54,726 bases of DNA from an uncultured Faecalibacterium sp. (GCA_934561115.1 CAKTFS010000011.1:1-54726), one strand, 5' to 3'; counted from the first letter of the stretch, positions 1 to 8,992 are shown. Made by a program: numbers and translations. The notes: generated by a model not told the origin, from the sequence alone.

Positions 1-104
1 AAATAGCCCGCCAGCACCGGGATGGTCTGCGGAAAAGCCGCCCGCAGCGCCCGCAGGCAGGGGTGCGGCAGAGCGGGGGAAACGGTTTGGGACAGATGCT
101 GCAT
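1..104 (-). CDS. azlC: AzlC-like branched-chain amino acid exporter subunit, N-terminal fragment
   Basis: Only the first 34 codons lie in the window; the gene continues past base 1. The start is the ATG at 104-102, with GGAG about 7 bases upstream. The visible peptide starts MQHLSQTVSP and contains ALRAAFPQTIPVLAGY. This resembles the segment just before the first membrane helix of AzlC proteins, the large subunit of AzlCD exporters for branched-chain amino acids or azaleucine. The AzlD partner cannot be seen. With so little sequence the family call rests on one motif, so confidence is moderate. Confidence 0.6.
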   Translation of the reverse strand, partial: MQHLSQTVSPALPHPCLRALRAAFPQTIPVLAGY

Positions 105-183
105 AGAAAAGCTCCTTGCATTGCGGGAACAGCGGGCGGCGCGCCCATATACCCACATAGATTGTATGAAATACGCAATTGTT

Positions 184-211
184 ATTATAGCACATCCCGG
201 CGCTTTTGCAA
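184..211 (-). promoter_or_regulatory. Putative sigma-A promoter for the azlC-like gene
   Basis: Read on the minus strand there is TTGCAA (211-206), a 16-base gap and a perfect TATAAT (189-184), about 80 bases upstream of the start codon. The spacer is one base short of ideal. No other gene on this strand could use it. Confidence 0.5.
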
Positions 212-451
212 GACAGCGGGTGGCCTGCTGCCGGGACGATTTGGAATACATCGCGCTCCGCGGGGGAAGTTACTGCTTGCCGCAAGCGTGCAAAGACGCT
301 CCGCTGGGCCAGAGGCAGGGAGGGGTGTTCCGACTCCCCCCTCCCTACCTCTGGACTCCACCCACCCCGCAACGGGCCAAGGGCTACACGCCCTTGACAA
401 TCCTAAAGAAGAAGTCGAAGCACAAAAAAGCTAGCGCTGCGCCAGTCGGCG

Positions 452-745
452 CTATCGCTTTAACGCTTTTTTCGCTTCTCCATTCATAGCCCTTCAGTCG
501 CTGCGCGACAGCTCCCCCAAGGGGGAGCGAGCGCACCCGCAAGCTTTGTGCTTTAGCCAGAAACTTTCCCGCCATGCCAAAGGCTCCCTCCCCGAGGGAG
601 CTGGCAAAACCGATAGGTTTTGACTGAGGGAGTTAAGCTCCCCCTGAGAGGAAAGACTTCCCCCGGCCGGGGGAAGATGTCGCGCAGCGACAAAAGGGGG
701 AATCTGGCATCGCGCAGCGATGACTGAGAGGGTTAGCGCCTGAGA
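452..745. repeat. Composite of MITE-like palindromic repeats
   Basis: The stretch 105-762 holds no convincing gene. From 452 it consists of palindromic repeat units: AGCTCCCCC/GGGGGAGC cores, a GGCTCCCTC/GAGGGAGC core near 580-600, and CTTCCCCC/GGGGGAAG near 657-677, separated by copies of TCGCGCAGCGA. Bases 452-528 are an inverted copy (2 mismatches in 77) of 54650-54726 at the far end of the window. The same modules recur in the other repeats listed here, so this is probably two or three nested or adjacent copies. Confidence 0.75.
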
Positions 746-762
746 GGGCGAGCACGCTAAAG

Positions 763-796
763 AAAAGCAGCCAGACCGTTCGGTCTGGCTGCTTTT
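763..796 (-). terminator. Bidirectional rho-independent terminator after the GGDEF/EAL gene
   Basis: A perfect 15-bp stem (AAAAGCAGCCAGACC at 763-777 with its complement at 782-796) encloses a GTTC loop. It has T-runs on both strands and sits 19 bases beyond the stop of the minus-strand GGDEF/EAL gene. Confidence 0.85.
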
Positions 797-814
797 ATAA
801 TTTATAAGAATATT

Positions 815-3481
815 TTACTCTACATCTTCATCCGCGAAGATCCACAGCACCTCGTTGAGGTGGGAGCCGCTGCGGGAGTAGGGGGTCACACGGATGCAGA
901 AGCTGCGGCCGTCCGTCTTGCGGTAGCGGTGCTCCAGCAGGTTGCTGCTGAACACGGTGCTGCGCACAAGGCCGAAATCCAGCAGATCCGCAAAGCCGTC
1001 CCTGTTCTCCGGCGCTACCAGCGTGTCGCGGTAGTTGGTCAGCGCTGCGCGGAAGGAGCCGCCGCAGGTATCCAGAATGGTCTGGAAGTAGTCCGGCACG
1101 ATGATGGGGCGCACGGTATCCTGCTGCAAGTCCACCACGAATACGGTCTTGTACTTGGGGGCAAGCACCTTCAAGAAATGCTCGGCATCCCGCTTTTCCT
1201 GCAAGGTGCGCTCCATCTTTTCGTTCAGGCCTTCCAGCTGGCGGGCGCGGCCGTTGTGGTCGTAGTAGGCCTGCCGGTCCTGCCGCATGGCAGCCTCGGC
1301 CTTGGCCACGGCTTCGTCCAGACGGCGCAGGTCGGTGGTCTGCTGGATGCCTACCGAGATGGCGTAGTCCTTTTCCTTCAGGAAGGCGCGCATCCGGTCT
1401 ACCGTGCTCCACACGCTGTAAGGCGGCTCGTTGGGGGTGAGGATGACAAATTCATCGCTGCCGATGCGGTATACCCGGCTGGTGGCAAAGAACTTGCGGG
1501 CGGCATTTGCCAGACAGCACAGCAGGGTGTCGCCGCTGCGGTGACCCAGATGCTCGTTCACCTCGTGCATCCCCACCACATCAATGTAGGTGCACACCAC
1601 AGATTCGTATCCGCTGTGGGGCAGCTCCCGCAGGTCGGCCTCGTACCGGCTGCGGTTGGCAAGGCCGGTCAGGGTATCGTGGCTGTAAGAGAAGTCCAGC
1701 TCCTCGCTGAGCTGGTCGGCCTGTGCGTCGTTGCGCACCAGCACGGTCGCCCACGGGTTCTGGGCGCAGCAGCCCCGGCAGGGCAGCACCTCTGTGGTGA
1801 CCCAGACATACTGGCCGGACACATTCTCGCGGTAGCGGTAGAACTCCGGCGCGGTGGCGTGGTACAGCACAGAGCGCAAGGCTTCCAGATCGATCTGCTC
1901 CAGGAACAGGTCTGCGTCCTCCTCGTGTACGATCTTCTCGTTCACCAGGCGGTCGCAGTAGTTGACAAAATCCTCTTCTTTTTCCAGATCTGCACCCAGC
2001 AGGCGGGCGTCCCGCTTGATCACCCGGTACACACCGGTGGCAAGGTTCAGCAGCGAGATCTCCAGCACGTTGTCGGTAAAGATCTGGTAGGCCTGCAGGG
2101 CCAGCGCGGTCTTTTCGGTGCCCGGGTTCTCCACCCGGCGGTCGCGGCGCATCAGGTCGCGGCGCAGATCCCAGTAATCCTGATTGGTGGGATCTGCCAG
2201 CAGCTTTTCGGCATTTTCCACCGGCATGGGCTTGAAGAAGTAGTAGCCCTGCGAGTACAGGCAGTCCGCTGCCTGCAGCATGGACACCTGTTCCGGGGTC
2301 TCCACGCCCTCGGCGATGATGGGCAGGTTCAGCCGGTGCGCCATATCCACCACCGACTCCACGATCTGCACGCCCTTGCTGCGGTTCTCCTGATTCATGT
2401 CGATGAGCTTCATGTCCAGCTTGATGGCATCGACGTTGGTATCCTTGAGCATATTCAGCGAGGAGTACCCGCTGCCGAAGTCGTCCATCATCACCGCAAA
2501 GCCCTTGCGGTGCAGCCCCTGAATGGCGCTTTCCACCATCTGGGTATCCTCGGCCACCATGGTCTCGGTGATCTCGGCCAGAAGGAGCTTGGGCTCCAGC
2601 TTATATTTTTCCACCAGATCTGCAAAGATCTGCGGCACATCCAGATTGAGGATATCCTGCACCGAAACGTTCACCGATACCGGCACAAGGTTGCTGCCGC
2701 TCTCCTGCCACTTCTGCAGGGTCTGGCAGACGGATTCCCAGATGTACTGATCCAGCCGCGTTACAAGGCCGGTGCGCTCCAGCAGCGGCATGAACTCGGC
2801 GGGGGGAACACAGCCCCGGGTGGGGTGGTTCCAGCGCACCAGCGCTTCCATGCCCACGATGGCGCGGGTGATGCTGTTGCACTTGGGCTGCAAGAAGAAG
2901 CAGAATTCGTGGTTATCCAGTGCGCGCTCCAGCTCGCCCAGCAGCTGCTGCTGTTCCTTGAGTTCGTTGAGCATGGTGGGCTCAAAGCGGTGCAGATATC
3001 CGCTGTCGTTCGTTACACCGGCGATCTGCGCATAGTTGCACAGGGTGGCAGCGTCTGCACCGGGGTTTGCCTGCACGGGGCACACGCCCATTACCACAAA
3101 GAAGGTGACATCCTGTCTGCCGGCAGCCATGCAGGCCTGCAATGTGGCAAGCACAGCGGTCTGCTCGGCCTTTTCGTCCGGCAGGCACAGGAAAAAGTCA
3201 TCGTTTCCAAAATAGCCCACAGGATAGCCGGTCTGCTTGCTGTAGCCCAGCAGACAGTTTGCCATGGTCTCCAGCAGAACATCGCCCTTTTCGGTGCCGT
3301 AAAGCTCGTTATAAAGCTTGAAGTGCTGGATATCCACAGCGGCGACAGCCCATTCCGTTCCCTGATGCTCGGTCAGGAATGTATGCAGGGCCTGTAAAAA
3401 TGCGTCTTTGCGGTCGATCCGCTGCAACGCAGCAGGTGCCGGTGCGGCGGCATCTGTTTTGGTCTTCCGTTCCTCTGACAT
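815..3481 (-). CDS. Cyclic-di-GMP protein: degenerate GGDEF, intact EAL, second GGDEF
   Basis: An 888-residue, apparently soluble cyclic-di-GMP signalling protein. An N-terminal GGDEF-like domain has GNDDF at residues 92-96. The EAL phosphodiesterase domain (about 180-430) keeps EAL at 212-214, NVS near 271, EITET near 303, DDFGSGYSS at 333-341 and AEGVET at 390-395, so hydrolysis of c-di-GMP is likely. A PAS-like linker (about 465-590) leads to a second GGDEF domain with GSDEF at 674-678, where cyclase activity is doubtful. Another PAS-like segment closes the protein. The ATG at 3481 is preceded by GAGG. No membrane segment or signal peptide is seen, so the sensed signal is probably cytoplasmic. 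The gene appears monocistronic, with its own promoter and terminator. Confidence 0.9.
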   Translation of the reverse strand: MSEERKTKTDAAAPAPAALQRIDRKDAFLQALHTFLTEHQGTEWAVAAVDIQHFKLYNELYGTEKGDVLLETMANCLLGYSKQTGYPVGYFGNDDFFLCLPDEKAEQTAVLATLQACMAAGRQDVTFFVVMGVCPVQANPGADAATLCNYAQIAGVTNDSGYLHRFEPTMLNELKEQQQLLGELERALDNHEFCFFLQPKCNSITRAIVGMEALVRWNHPTRGCVPPAEFMPLLERTGLVTRLDQYIWESVCQTLQKWQESGSNLVPVSVNVSVQDILNLDVPQIFADLVEKYKLEPKLLLAEITETMVAEDTQMVESAIQGLHRKGFAVMMDDFGSGYSSLNMLKDTNVDAIKLDMKLIDMNQENRSKGVQIVESVVDMAHRLNLPIIAEGVETPEQVSMLQAADCLYSQGYYFFKPMPVENAEKLLADPTNQDYWDLRRDLMRRDRRVENPGTEKTALALQAYQIFTDNVLEISLLNLATGVYRVIKRDARLLGADLEKEEDFVNYCDRLVNEKIVHEEDADLFLEQIDLEALRSVLYHATAPEFYRYRENVSGQYVWVTTEVLPCRGCCAQNPWATVLVRNDAQADQLSEELDFSYSHDTLTGLANRSRYEADLRELPHSGYESVVCTYIDVVGMHEVNEHLGHRSGDTLLCCLANAARKFFATSRVYRIGSDEFVILTPNEPPYSVWSTVDRMRAFLKEKDYAISVGIQQTTDLRRLDEAVAKAEAAMRQDRQAYYDHNGRARQLEGLNEKMERTLQEKRDAEHFLKVLAPKYKTVFVVDLQQDTVRPIIVPDYFQTILDTCGGSFRAALTNYRDTLVAPENRDGFADLLDFGLVRSTVFSSNLLEHRYRKTDGRSFCIRVTPYSRSGSHLNEVLWIFADEDVE

Positions 3482-3517
3482 AACGATTCCTCACAATTTG
3501 GATAGTTTCAATGCGGC

Positions 3518-3559
3518 TAAATCGATTTCGGTCGATTTATATACTTTATAATCAGTATA
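3518..3559 (-). promoter_or_regulatory. Extended -10 promoter with an inverted repeat just downstream
   Basis: On the minus strand an extended -10 (TG-T-TATACT, hexamer at 3559-3554) lies about 75 bases upstream of the GGDEF/EAL start; the -35 is poor. Between it and the gene is a perfect 8-bp inverted repeat, TAAATCGA (3518-3525) and TCGATTTA (3532-3539), separated by 6 bases. This is a plausible operator. Confidence 0.5.
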
Positions 3560-3668
3560 ACACGGTTTAAGCCGTTTTGAAATAGGTTTTTCACACTTTC
3601 TAACAACATTATTCGAGCCAAGTGCAACAAAAATGCCACACACGGCGGTGCCGGTGCGGCATTCAGGG

Positions 3669-4745
3669 TCATTTGGTATCTTTTTTGTCGTCCTGCCCGG
3701 TGCGGCGCAGCATCTCCCGCAATGTGGGCAGACTGCGCAGTTTTTTGCCGTGCCGGAGCTTGGGGTAGGCACGCAGCATACGGCGCGGGCCCACGATACG
3801 GGGGGTGCGCAGCAGCTGTGCCTGCATCTCCTCGCTGCGCTGCTGCAGCTCGGCAGCCAGCTGCTCCAATTGCAGCAGCTCGGCGGCGCGCTCGGCGGTG
3901 CCCTTGGCAGCCAGACGGGCGGCGTTGGCGGCTTCGGCAGCGTTCAGGCGGGCGTCCTCGCTGGCGCGGCGGGCGGCCTCACTGGCTTCGGCGGCCTTGG
4001 CGCGGATGGCAGCCATGGTCTCACGGGGGGAGGGGCGCTTTTCGGCAGCGTCCCGCGCTTCGGCGGCGGCAAGCTTGAACTGCAGCCGTCCCTCGTCCAG
4101 CTTCTGGTCGGCGGTCAGGGTGGTGGTGCCCAGCAGCTGGGTCATGGCATCGCTGACGGCGTGGATGCTGTCGCCCAGCTGCTCCATGGTGTCCAGCGTA
4201 TCGGCCAGCGCAGAGGCGGCAATGGCGGTAGCCACCACGTCCACCGCGTACACGGCGTACAGAAAGCACATGAGGATGACTCCCACAAAGGGCGGGATGA
4301 GCTTTACAAGGTCTGCCACCACCGGGTGCACGATGCGCATGACCACCAGCGTGCCCACGCCCCACAGCAGGCAGAATTCCAGACAGATATAGCCCCCGAT
4401 GTTAAAGGGCAGATCGCTGTAATCCCACCAGCGGGTGTGGTAGAGCTTGTACAGTGCCCAGCCGCCCACCAGCTCCAGCGCACTGGGCAGGATGACGCCG
4501 CCGAGATACAGCAGCAGGACGCTGTGCTGCAAGGGCGTAAGGGCAAACAGCACGATGACCATGCCAAAGCCGTAGATGGGGCAGACCGGGCCGTTGAGAA
4601 AGCCGCGGTTCACCAGCTGACCGGTGGTGGCGGCAGCATAGATGACCTCCAGACACCAGCCCATGCAGGAATAGAGCAGAAAATAGGCCAGAATGTGGTA
4701 CAGCGAAAAGCCGCACACCATGGTCTCGGTGAGAAAACTAACCAT
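3669..4745 (-). CDS. CmpB-like (putative ABC permease family) membrane protein with coiled-coil tail
   Basis: A 358-residue membrane protein. The N-terminal half has about five hydrophobic segments and carries YSCMGWCLEVIYAA and NRGFLNGPVCPIYGFG, motifs of the family annotated as putative ABC-transporter type permease (CmpB, PF06541). The function of that family is not established. The C-terminal half (about 190-330) is a long Ala/Glu/Arg-rich helix predicted to form a coiled coil in the cytoplasm, and the tail is basic. The ATG at 4745 is chosen because GGAGG lies 5 bases upstream; an in-frame GTG two codons earlier overlaps that site. The start is 15 bases after the small DUF6472-like gene, which suggests co-transcription with trmB. 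Confidence 0.75.
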   Translation of the reverse strand: MVSFLTETMVCGFSLYHILAYFLLYSCMGWCLEVIYAAATTGQLVNRGFLNGPVCPIYGFGMVIVLFALTPLQHSVLLLYLGGVILPSALELVGGWALYKLYHTRWWDYSDLPFNIGGYICLEFCLLWGVGTLVVMRIVHPVVADLVKLIPPFVGVILMCFLYAVYAVDVVATAIAASALADTLDTMEQLGDSIHAVSDAMTQLLGTTTLTADQKLDEGRLQFKLAAAEARDAAEKRPSPRETMAAIRAKAAEASEAARRASEDARLNAAEAANAARLAAKGTAERAAELLQLEQLAAELQQRSEEMQAQLLRTPRIVGPRRMLRAYPKLRHGKKLRSLPTLREMLRRTGQDDKKDTK

Positions 4746-4760
4746 GAGCACCTCCGTTCT

Positions 4761-4940
4761 TCAGTTCTGTTTGGATACGATCTTGTATTCGTCCCCCGGC
4801 TCAAAAAAGGGACAGGCAGCGGTATTGCGGGCAAGATAGCGCGCCATCTCGTCCTCGTCCAGCGCGGCACCCTGTGCGCAGTAATAGCTGCCGTATTCGT
4901 CCTGAACGTTATTCAGGCACAGCTCACAGGGGTCAGACAT
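4761..4940 (-). CDS. Small Cys-rich protein, DUF6472-like
   Basis: A 59-residue acidic protein beginning MSDPCELCLNNV, with YYCAQ and CPFFEPGDEYKIV further on. Its four cysteines (CxxC, then YC and CPFF) could bind a metal. This spacing and the D-E-Y-K-I ending match my memory of the DUF6472 family of small Clostridia proteins of unknown function. Its ATG overlaps the last 8 bases of trmB, and the cmpB-like gene starts 15 bases after its stop, so it is the middle gene of a tight operon. No function can be assigned. Its reality is supported by the overlap and by the ordered cysteines. Confidence 0.75.
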   Translation of the reverse strand: MSDPCELCLNNVQDEYGSYYCAQGAALDEDEMARYLARNTAACPFFEPGDEYKIVSKQN

Positions 4941-5700
4941 TGGCTTCGCCTTCCTGTGCGGCGGCTTCGGCGGCGGCAGCTTCCCGCGCCATCCGCTTGA
5001 GCACCTTGGGGTCTACCCAGGTCACGCTGTCGGCACCGGGCTTTTTGCGGGCGATGAGTGCCTTGATCTTGATGCCCATCTCGGTGAACATGCCCTCGTG
5101 CTCGGTGCGGATGTTCCACGCCGGCTCGCTCTCGTGCAAATCGTAGGTGATCCACTCGATATCGTAGCCGGAAGCGGGGAAGTACTCCACGCTGTCCCGG
5201 AACAGATCATCGTCGTCGGTCTTGAAGTAGATCTCGCCGCCGTCTTTCAAAAACTCGCGGTAGGCGATGAGCTGGCGCGGGTAGGTAAGGCGGTGCTTGT
5301 GGGAGGAGTCGTTCTTGCTCCACGGGTTGCAGAAGTTGATGTAGATGCGGCTGACTTCATCCTCCGGGGTGATGACGCCCTTGATGCGCTCGATATCGGT
5401 GCTCATGATCTTCACATTGTCGATGGGGCGTCCCGCTGCCTGATAGGCGGCTTCGATCTTGCGCTTGGCAAGGATGAGCACCTTGTCGGTAATGTCGATG
5501 CCCAGATAGTTGTTTTCCGGGTGGGCGCAGGCCAGCTGGGAGATGAAGCCGCCCTTGCCGCAGCCCAGTTCCAGAATAAAGGGCTGCTCCGGGCGGGCGT
5601 ACTGGCCGTGCCACTTGCCGCCCCAGATCAGGGGCTCGTGCACATGGAAATCCGCGGCCATCAGTTCGTCGTGGGCATAGGGTTTGAAACGCATTCTCAT
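4933..5700 (-). CDS. trmB: tRNA (guanine-N7-)-methyltransferase TrmB
   Basis: A 255-residue S-adenosylmethionine-dependent enzyme that makes m7G46 in the variable loop of tRNAs. The SAM-binding motif LELGCGKGGF is at about residues 43-52, followed by YLGIDITDKV. The family signature NFCNPWSKNDSSHKHRL, with the invariant Pro-Trp and the His/Arg cluster, lies in the middle. The length is slightly above average because of an Ala/Glu-rich C-terminal tail. The start at 5700 has GGAGAA at suitable spacing. It is the first gene of the trmB/DUF6472/cmpB-like cluster, and a MITE-like repeat lies directly upstream. Confidence 0.93.
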   Translation of the reverse strand: MRMRFKPYAHDELMAADFHVHEPLIWGGKWHGQYARPEQPFILELGCGKGGFISQLACAHPENNYLGIDITDKVLILAKRKIEAAYQAAGRPIDNVKIMSTDIERIKGVITPEDEVSRIYINFCNPWSKNDSSHKHRLTYPRQLIAYREFLKDGGEIYFKTDDDDLFRDSVEYFPASGYDIEWITYDLHESEPAWNIRTEHEGMFTEMGIKIKALIARKKPGADSVTWVDPKVLKRMAREAAAAEAAAQEGEANV

Positions 5701-5730
5701 AGTTTGTTGTTCTCCTTAAATTTAACGTGG

Positions 5731-5864
5731 CTCGCCCTCTCAGGCGCTGACGCGCCAGCTCCCCCAAAGGGGGAGCCCTTGGCAAAACCGGAAAGTTTTC
5801 CGCACTGCCAAGGCCTCTCCCTTTGGGAGAGGTGGCTTTGCGAAGCAAAGACGGAGAGGGCGAG
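5731..5864. repeat. MITE-like repeat, 134 bp with 11-bp terminal inverted repeats
   Basis: The ends are perfect inverted repeats, CTCGCCCTCTC (5731-5741) and GAGAGGGCGAG (5854-5864). Internally there are two more palindromes, CTCCCCC/GGGGGAG and CCTCTCCC/GGGAGAGG, with TTTTCC/GGAAAA between them. It lies between trmB and the AlaX-like gene and carries no ORF of note. Confidence 0.8.
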
Positions 5865-5869
5865 GATGC

Positions 5870-7057
5870 TTACCGGTTTTGCTCCCGCAAAAACGCCTCC
5901 ACCTGCTCCGGGGTGGCGGCGCAGCTGCCCTGACAGATGCCGGGCTTGCCGCCGCCGCGTCCGTTCAGGGCGGCGTTCAATGCCTTGGTCAGGGCGCGCA
6001 CATCGCCGTCCCGCCGGGCAAGGCAGTAGCCGGTGCCCTTTTCGGTGGGGGTCAGGGCGGCGCAGAGGCCCTCGGTGGCTTCGGTCAGGCGGACAGCCAG
6101 CCGGTGCAGCCCGTCCGGGTCCAGCCCCGGCAGGGTGCGGATGGCGTCTGCATCGGGCGCGGTCAGCTGCGCAAGGGCATCAAACAGCTGGCTGCACAGT
6201 CCGAAGTGTGTAAATTTGAGCGTAGTATACTCGTCGTAGACCCGATGCACCGCCACAGCGGTCTGGTCGGCCTTGGCAGAGAGCAGCGCACCGATATCCG
6301 CCTGCCGGGCGCGCATGGCCTGTGCCGCCGCCAGCGCACGGGCACCGCAGACCACGCTCAGCCGCACACCGCCCTTGTAGTTCTCGCTGGCAAGGATCTT
6401 GATCTGCCCCACCTGACCTGTGGTGCGGGTATGGGTGCCGCAGCAGGCACAGACATCCGCACCCGGGATGGTCACGATGCGCACCTGCCCCTCGATCTCC
6501 TTTTTGGAGCGGTAGACAAGGGCGGCAAGCTCCTCCCGGGTGGGGTAACTGATGCGCACCGGCACATCCTGCCACACGATGCGGTTGGCGGCAAGCTCGG
6601 CCTGCCGCAGCCCCTCGGGGCTGATGGGCACGCTGGTGTCCATGCGCACCACCTCGGTGCCCACATGGAAGCCCACGTTCTCTGCCCCAAACATCTGGTG
6701 CAGGATGCCGGAAAGGATATGCTCGCCGGTGTGCTGCTGCATCTTATCGAACCGCCAGTCCCAGTCGATGCAGCCGGTCACGGCTGCGCCGGGCGCTGCG
6801 GCAGCGGGCAGGGCATCCACCGTATGCCAGATAACGCCCGCCTGCTCGTGGACGTCCAGCACCTGCAGCACCGTGCCGTCCGGCAGGGTCAGTGTGCCCC
6901 GGTCGGCGGGCTGCCCGCCGCCCTCCGGGTAGAACACCGTGCCGTCCAGCGCAATGCGCCCGCCGCCGGTCTTTTCGTCCGGCTCTGCGGCCAGGATGAC
7001 GCTTTCGCATTCCGTGCGGAACGCGTCCTGCTCAAAGTATTTTTCTGTGCGCTGCAT
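5870..7057 (-). CDS. Alanyl-tRNA editing hydrolase (AlaX-L type) with DHHA1-like domain
   Basis: A 395-residue free-standing relative of the AlaRS editing domain, which clears Ser or Gly wrongly attached to tRNA-Ala. The N-terminal part has FYPEGGGQPAD, typical of AlaX-L. The zinc-binding pairs are HTGEH (in QQHTGEHIL) and CCGTH (in CACCGTHTRTTGQ), both complete. The C-terminal region (about 250-395) resembles DHHA1, ending with RGGGKPGICQG. The start is set at the ATG at 7057, where AGGAGG precedes at good spacing; the longer ORF upstream has no ribosome-binding site. Flanked by MITE-like repeats on both sides, it is probably transcribed alone. Confidence 0.88.
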   Translation of the reverse strand: MQRTEKYFEQDAFRTECESVILAAEPDEKTGGGRIALDGTVFYPEGGGQPADRGTLTLPDGTVLQVLDVHEQAGVIWHTVDALPAAAAPGAAVTGCIDWDWRFDKMQQHTGEHILSGILHQMFGAENVGFHVGTEVVRMDTSVPISPEGLRQAELAANRIVWQDVPVRISYPTREELAALVYRSKKEIEGQVRIVTIPGADVCACCGTHTRTTGQVGQIKILASENYKGGVRLSVVCGARALAAAQAMRARQADIGALLSAKADQTAVAVHRVYDEYTTLKFTHFGLCSQLFDALAQLTAPDADAIRTLPGLDPDGLHRLAVRLTEATEGLCAALTPTEKGTGYCLARRDGDVRALTKALNAALNGRGGGKPGICQGSCAATPEQVEAFLREQNR

Positions 7058-7105
7058 AGCGCGAGTACCTCCTGTAGATAGAACGATTGAAAATGCCCAA
7101 AGTAC

Positions 7106-7240
7106 CCCTTCCGTCTTGCCGCTTTGCGGCAATCCACCTTCCCCAAGGGGACGGCTTCAACGGTGGCGATAAAGTTTCCGGCATAGCCCAAAGGCGCCCC
7201 CTTGGGGGAGCTGCTGAGCGCAGCGAAGCTGAGGGGGTCG
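7106..7240. repeat. MITE-like palindromic repeat
   Basis: Upstream of the AlaX-like gene. It starts CCCCTTCCGTC, has CTTCCCC/GGGGAcgg and GCCCCCTTGGGGGAGC palindromes, and ends in GCTGAGGGGGT. It shares core modules with the other repeats but its terminal repeats are more diverged. Confidence 0.6.
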
Positions 7241-7295
7241 TCCCATAAAAACCAGTATACCACGATTTTTGCCTGTGGAAAATAGTTTACAGTTA

Positions 7296-7304
7296 TGTTA
7301 TGAT
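7296..7304 (+). promoter_or_regulatory. Extended -10 promoter for malQ
   Basis: TG-T-TATGAT sits about 50 bases upstream of the malQ start. The -35 region (TGGAAA at 17 bases) is weak, which suits an extended -10 promoter. Confidence 0.4.
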
Positions 7305-7354
7305 AAGAAACAACGAATATTCCCGAAAATTGACAGCGAGGAAGGTAACGGATC

Positions 7355-8920
7355 ATGCGTGAAAGTGGTATTCTGATGCCGGTATCCAGTCTGCCCGGCC
7401 CTTACGGGATCGGCTGCTTTGGCAAGGCGGCATTTCAATTTGTGGATTTCCTGTCTGCGGCAGGACAAACGATCTGGCAGCTGCTGCCGCTCAGCCCCAC
7501 CGGCTACGGCGACAGCCCCTACCAGAGCTGCTCTGCCTTTGCGGGCAACCCCTATTTTGTGGACTTGGAAACGCTGGAAAAAGAGGGTCTGCTGACCGCC
7601 GCAGACCTCAAGGCGGAAAGCTGGGGCAAAGACCCGCTGGAAGTGGACTACGGCACTTTGTACGTCAGCCGCTTTGCGGTGCTGCGCAAGGCCTACGCCG
7701 CATGGCGCAGCCAGTGCGCCGGGCTGCACGGCTGTGCCTGCTACTACCCCGATGACTACTACGCCTTTACCCTTGCCAACGAGGACTGGCTGGACGACTA
7801 CGCCCTGTACATGGCGCTGAAGGTAGCCAACAAGATGAAGAACTGGGTGGAGTGGGACGCCCCCTACCGCCGCCGCGACAAGGCTGCGCTGGCCGACTTT
7901 GCTGCCGCAAACGAGGAAGAGATCGGCTTCTGGAAGTTCGTGCAGTACAAGTTCAGCGTCCAGTGGCAGGCCGTCAAGACCTACGCCAACGAAAAGGGCG
8001 TGCAGATTTTGGGCGATATCCCCATCTACGTCTCTGCCGACTCGGTGGACGCATGGGTGGGCGGCAAGCTGTTTGAACTGGACGCCGACGGCGGCTTTGC
8101 CCGGGTGGCGGGCTGCCCGCCGGACTACTTCTCCGCAGACGGCCAGCTGTGGGGCAACCCCCTGTACGACTGGGCGTACCACAAAAAGACCGGCTACGCA
8201 TGGTGGGTGCGCCGGGTGCGCCACGCACTGGGCATCTATGACCTGCTGCGCATCGACCACTTCCGCGGCTTTGACACCTACTGGGCCATCCCGGCCACCA
8301 GCGCCACCGCCCGCACCGGCAAGTGGGAGAACGGCCCCGGCATGGAGCTGTTCGATGCACTGGAAGCCGCACTGGGCAAGCTGCCCATCATCGCCGAGGA
8401 CTTGGGCGAGTTGTTCCCCAGCGTGCGCAAGCTGCTGGCCGACAGCACCTTCCCGGGCATGAAGGTGCTGCAATTCGCCTTTGGCGGCGGGGACAACGAG
8501 TATCTGCCCCATAATCACGTCAAGAACGGCGTGGTCTACCCCGGCACCCACGACAACACCACCCTGACCGACTGGTGGGAGAACGGCGCTTCCGAAAAGG
8601 AAAAGGCCACTGCTGCGGCCTACCTGCACCTGACCCCCTGCAAGCCTACCGCCAAGGAGGTGGCAGCGGTCAAGACTGCCGCCGCGCGCACCGCACTGCT
8701 GCGGGCGGCGCTGGGCTCGGTGGCGGACCGGGCCATCATTCCCATGTACGACTGGCTGGGTCTGGGCGCCGAGGCGCACCTGAACACCCCGGGCAAGCTG
8801 GGCGGCAACTGGGCATGGCGCGCCAAGGCCGGTTTTGACTCCAAAGCCCTTGCCGCACAGATCGAAGCCGAGTGCGCCGTGTACTGCCGCTGCAATGCAG
8901 ACGCTCAAAACGTGAAATAA
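7355..8920 (+). CDS. malQ: 4-alpha-glucanotransferase (amylomaltase, GH77)
   Basis: A 521-residue GH77 enzyme that transfers alpha-1,4-glucan segments between maltooligosaccharides, a cytoplasmic step of maltodextrin and glycogen use. The N-terminal signature SSLPGPYGIGCFG is present. The nucleophile Asp lies in LLRIDHFRGFDTYW (about residue 299), the acid/base Glu in PIIAEDLGEL (about 346), and the third catalytic Asp in PGTHDNTT (about 398). Length is normal for the family. GAGGAAGG precedes the ATG. No other maltose or glycogen genes are adjacent, so it seems to be a single-gene unit. Confidence 0.96.
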   Translation: MRESGILMPVSSLPGPYGIGCFGKAAFQFVDFLSAAGQTIWQLLPLSPTGYGDSPYQSCSAFAGNPYFVDLETLEKEGLLTAADLKAESWGKDPLEVDYGTLYVSRFAVLRKAYAAWRSQCAGLHGCACYYPDDYYAFTLANEDWLDDYALYMALKVANKMKNWVEWDAPYRRRDKAALADFAAANEEEIGFWKFVQYKFSVQWQAVKTYANEKGVQILGDIPIYVSADSVDAWVGGKLFELDADGGFARVAGCPPDYFSADGQLWGNPLYDWAYHKKTGYAWWVRRVRHALGIYDLLRIDHFRGFDTYWAIPATSATARTGKWENGPGMELFDALEAALGKLPIIAEDLGELFPSVRKLLADSTFPGMKVLQFAFGGGDNEYLPHNHVKNGVVYPGTHDNTTLTDWWENGASEKEKATAAAYLHLTPCKPTAKEVAAVKTAAARTALLRAALGSVADRAIIPMYDWLGLGAEAHLNTPGKLGGNWAWRAKAGFDSKALAAQIEAECAVYCRCNADAQNVK

Positions 8921-8992
8921 TTAGCAATCTAACGGAATTGTAAAAACTGCCGTAAAAATTTGTGCGTTTTGCTAGAAAAATCTGTATTTCAA

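Noticed and set aside
22..489. 155-codon plus-strand frame at the left end
   Set aside because: It runs through the azlC-like start region and into palindromic repeats; composition is unlike a protein and there is no start signal.
860..3397. Long open frame opposite the GGDEF/EAL gene (845 codons)
   Set aside because: It is a shadow caused by the high G+C third positions of the real gene: low-complexity His/Val/Gln-rich translation, no family motif and no ribosome-binding site. The same applies to 3633-5000, 7298-8908, 26010-27668, 34273-35994, 39237-41063 and 52657-54477.
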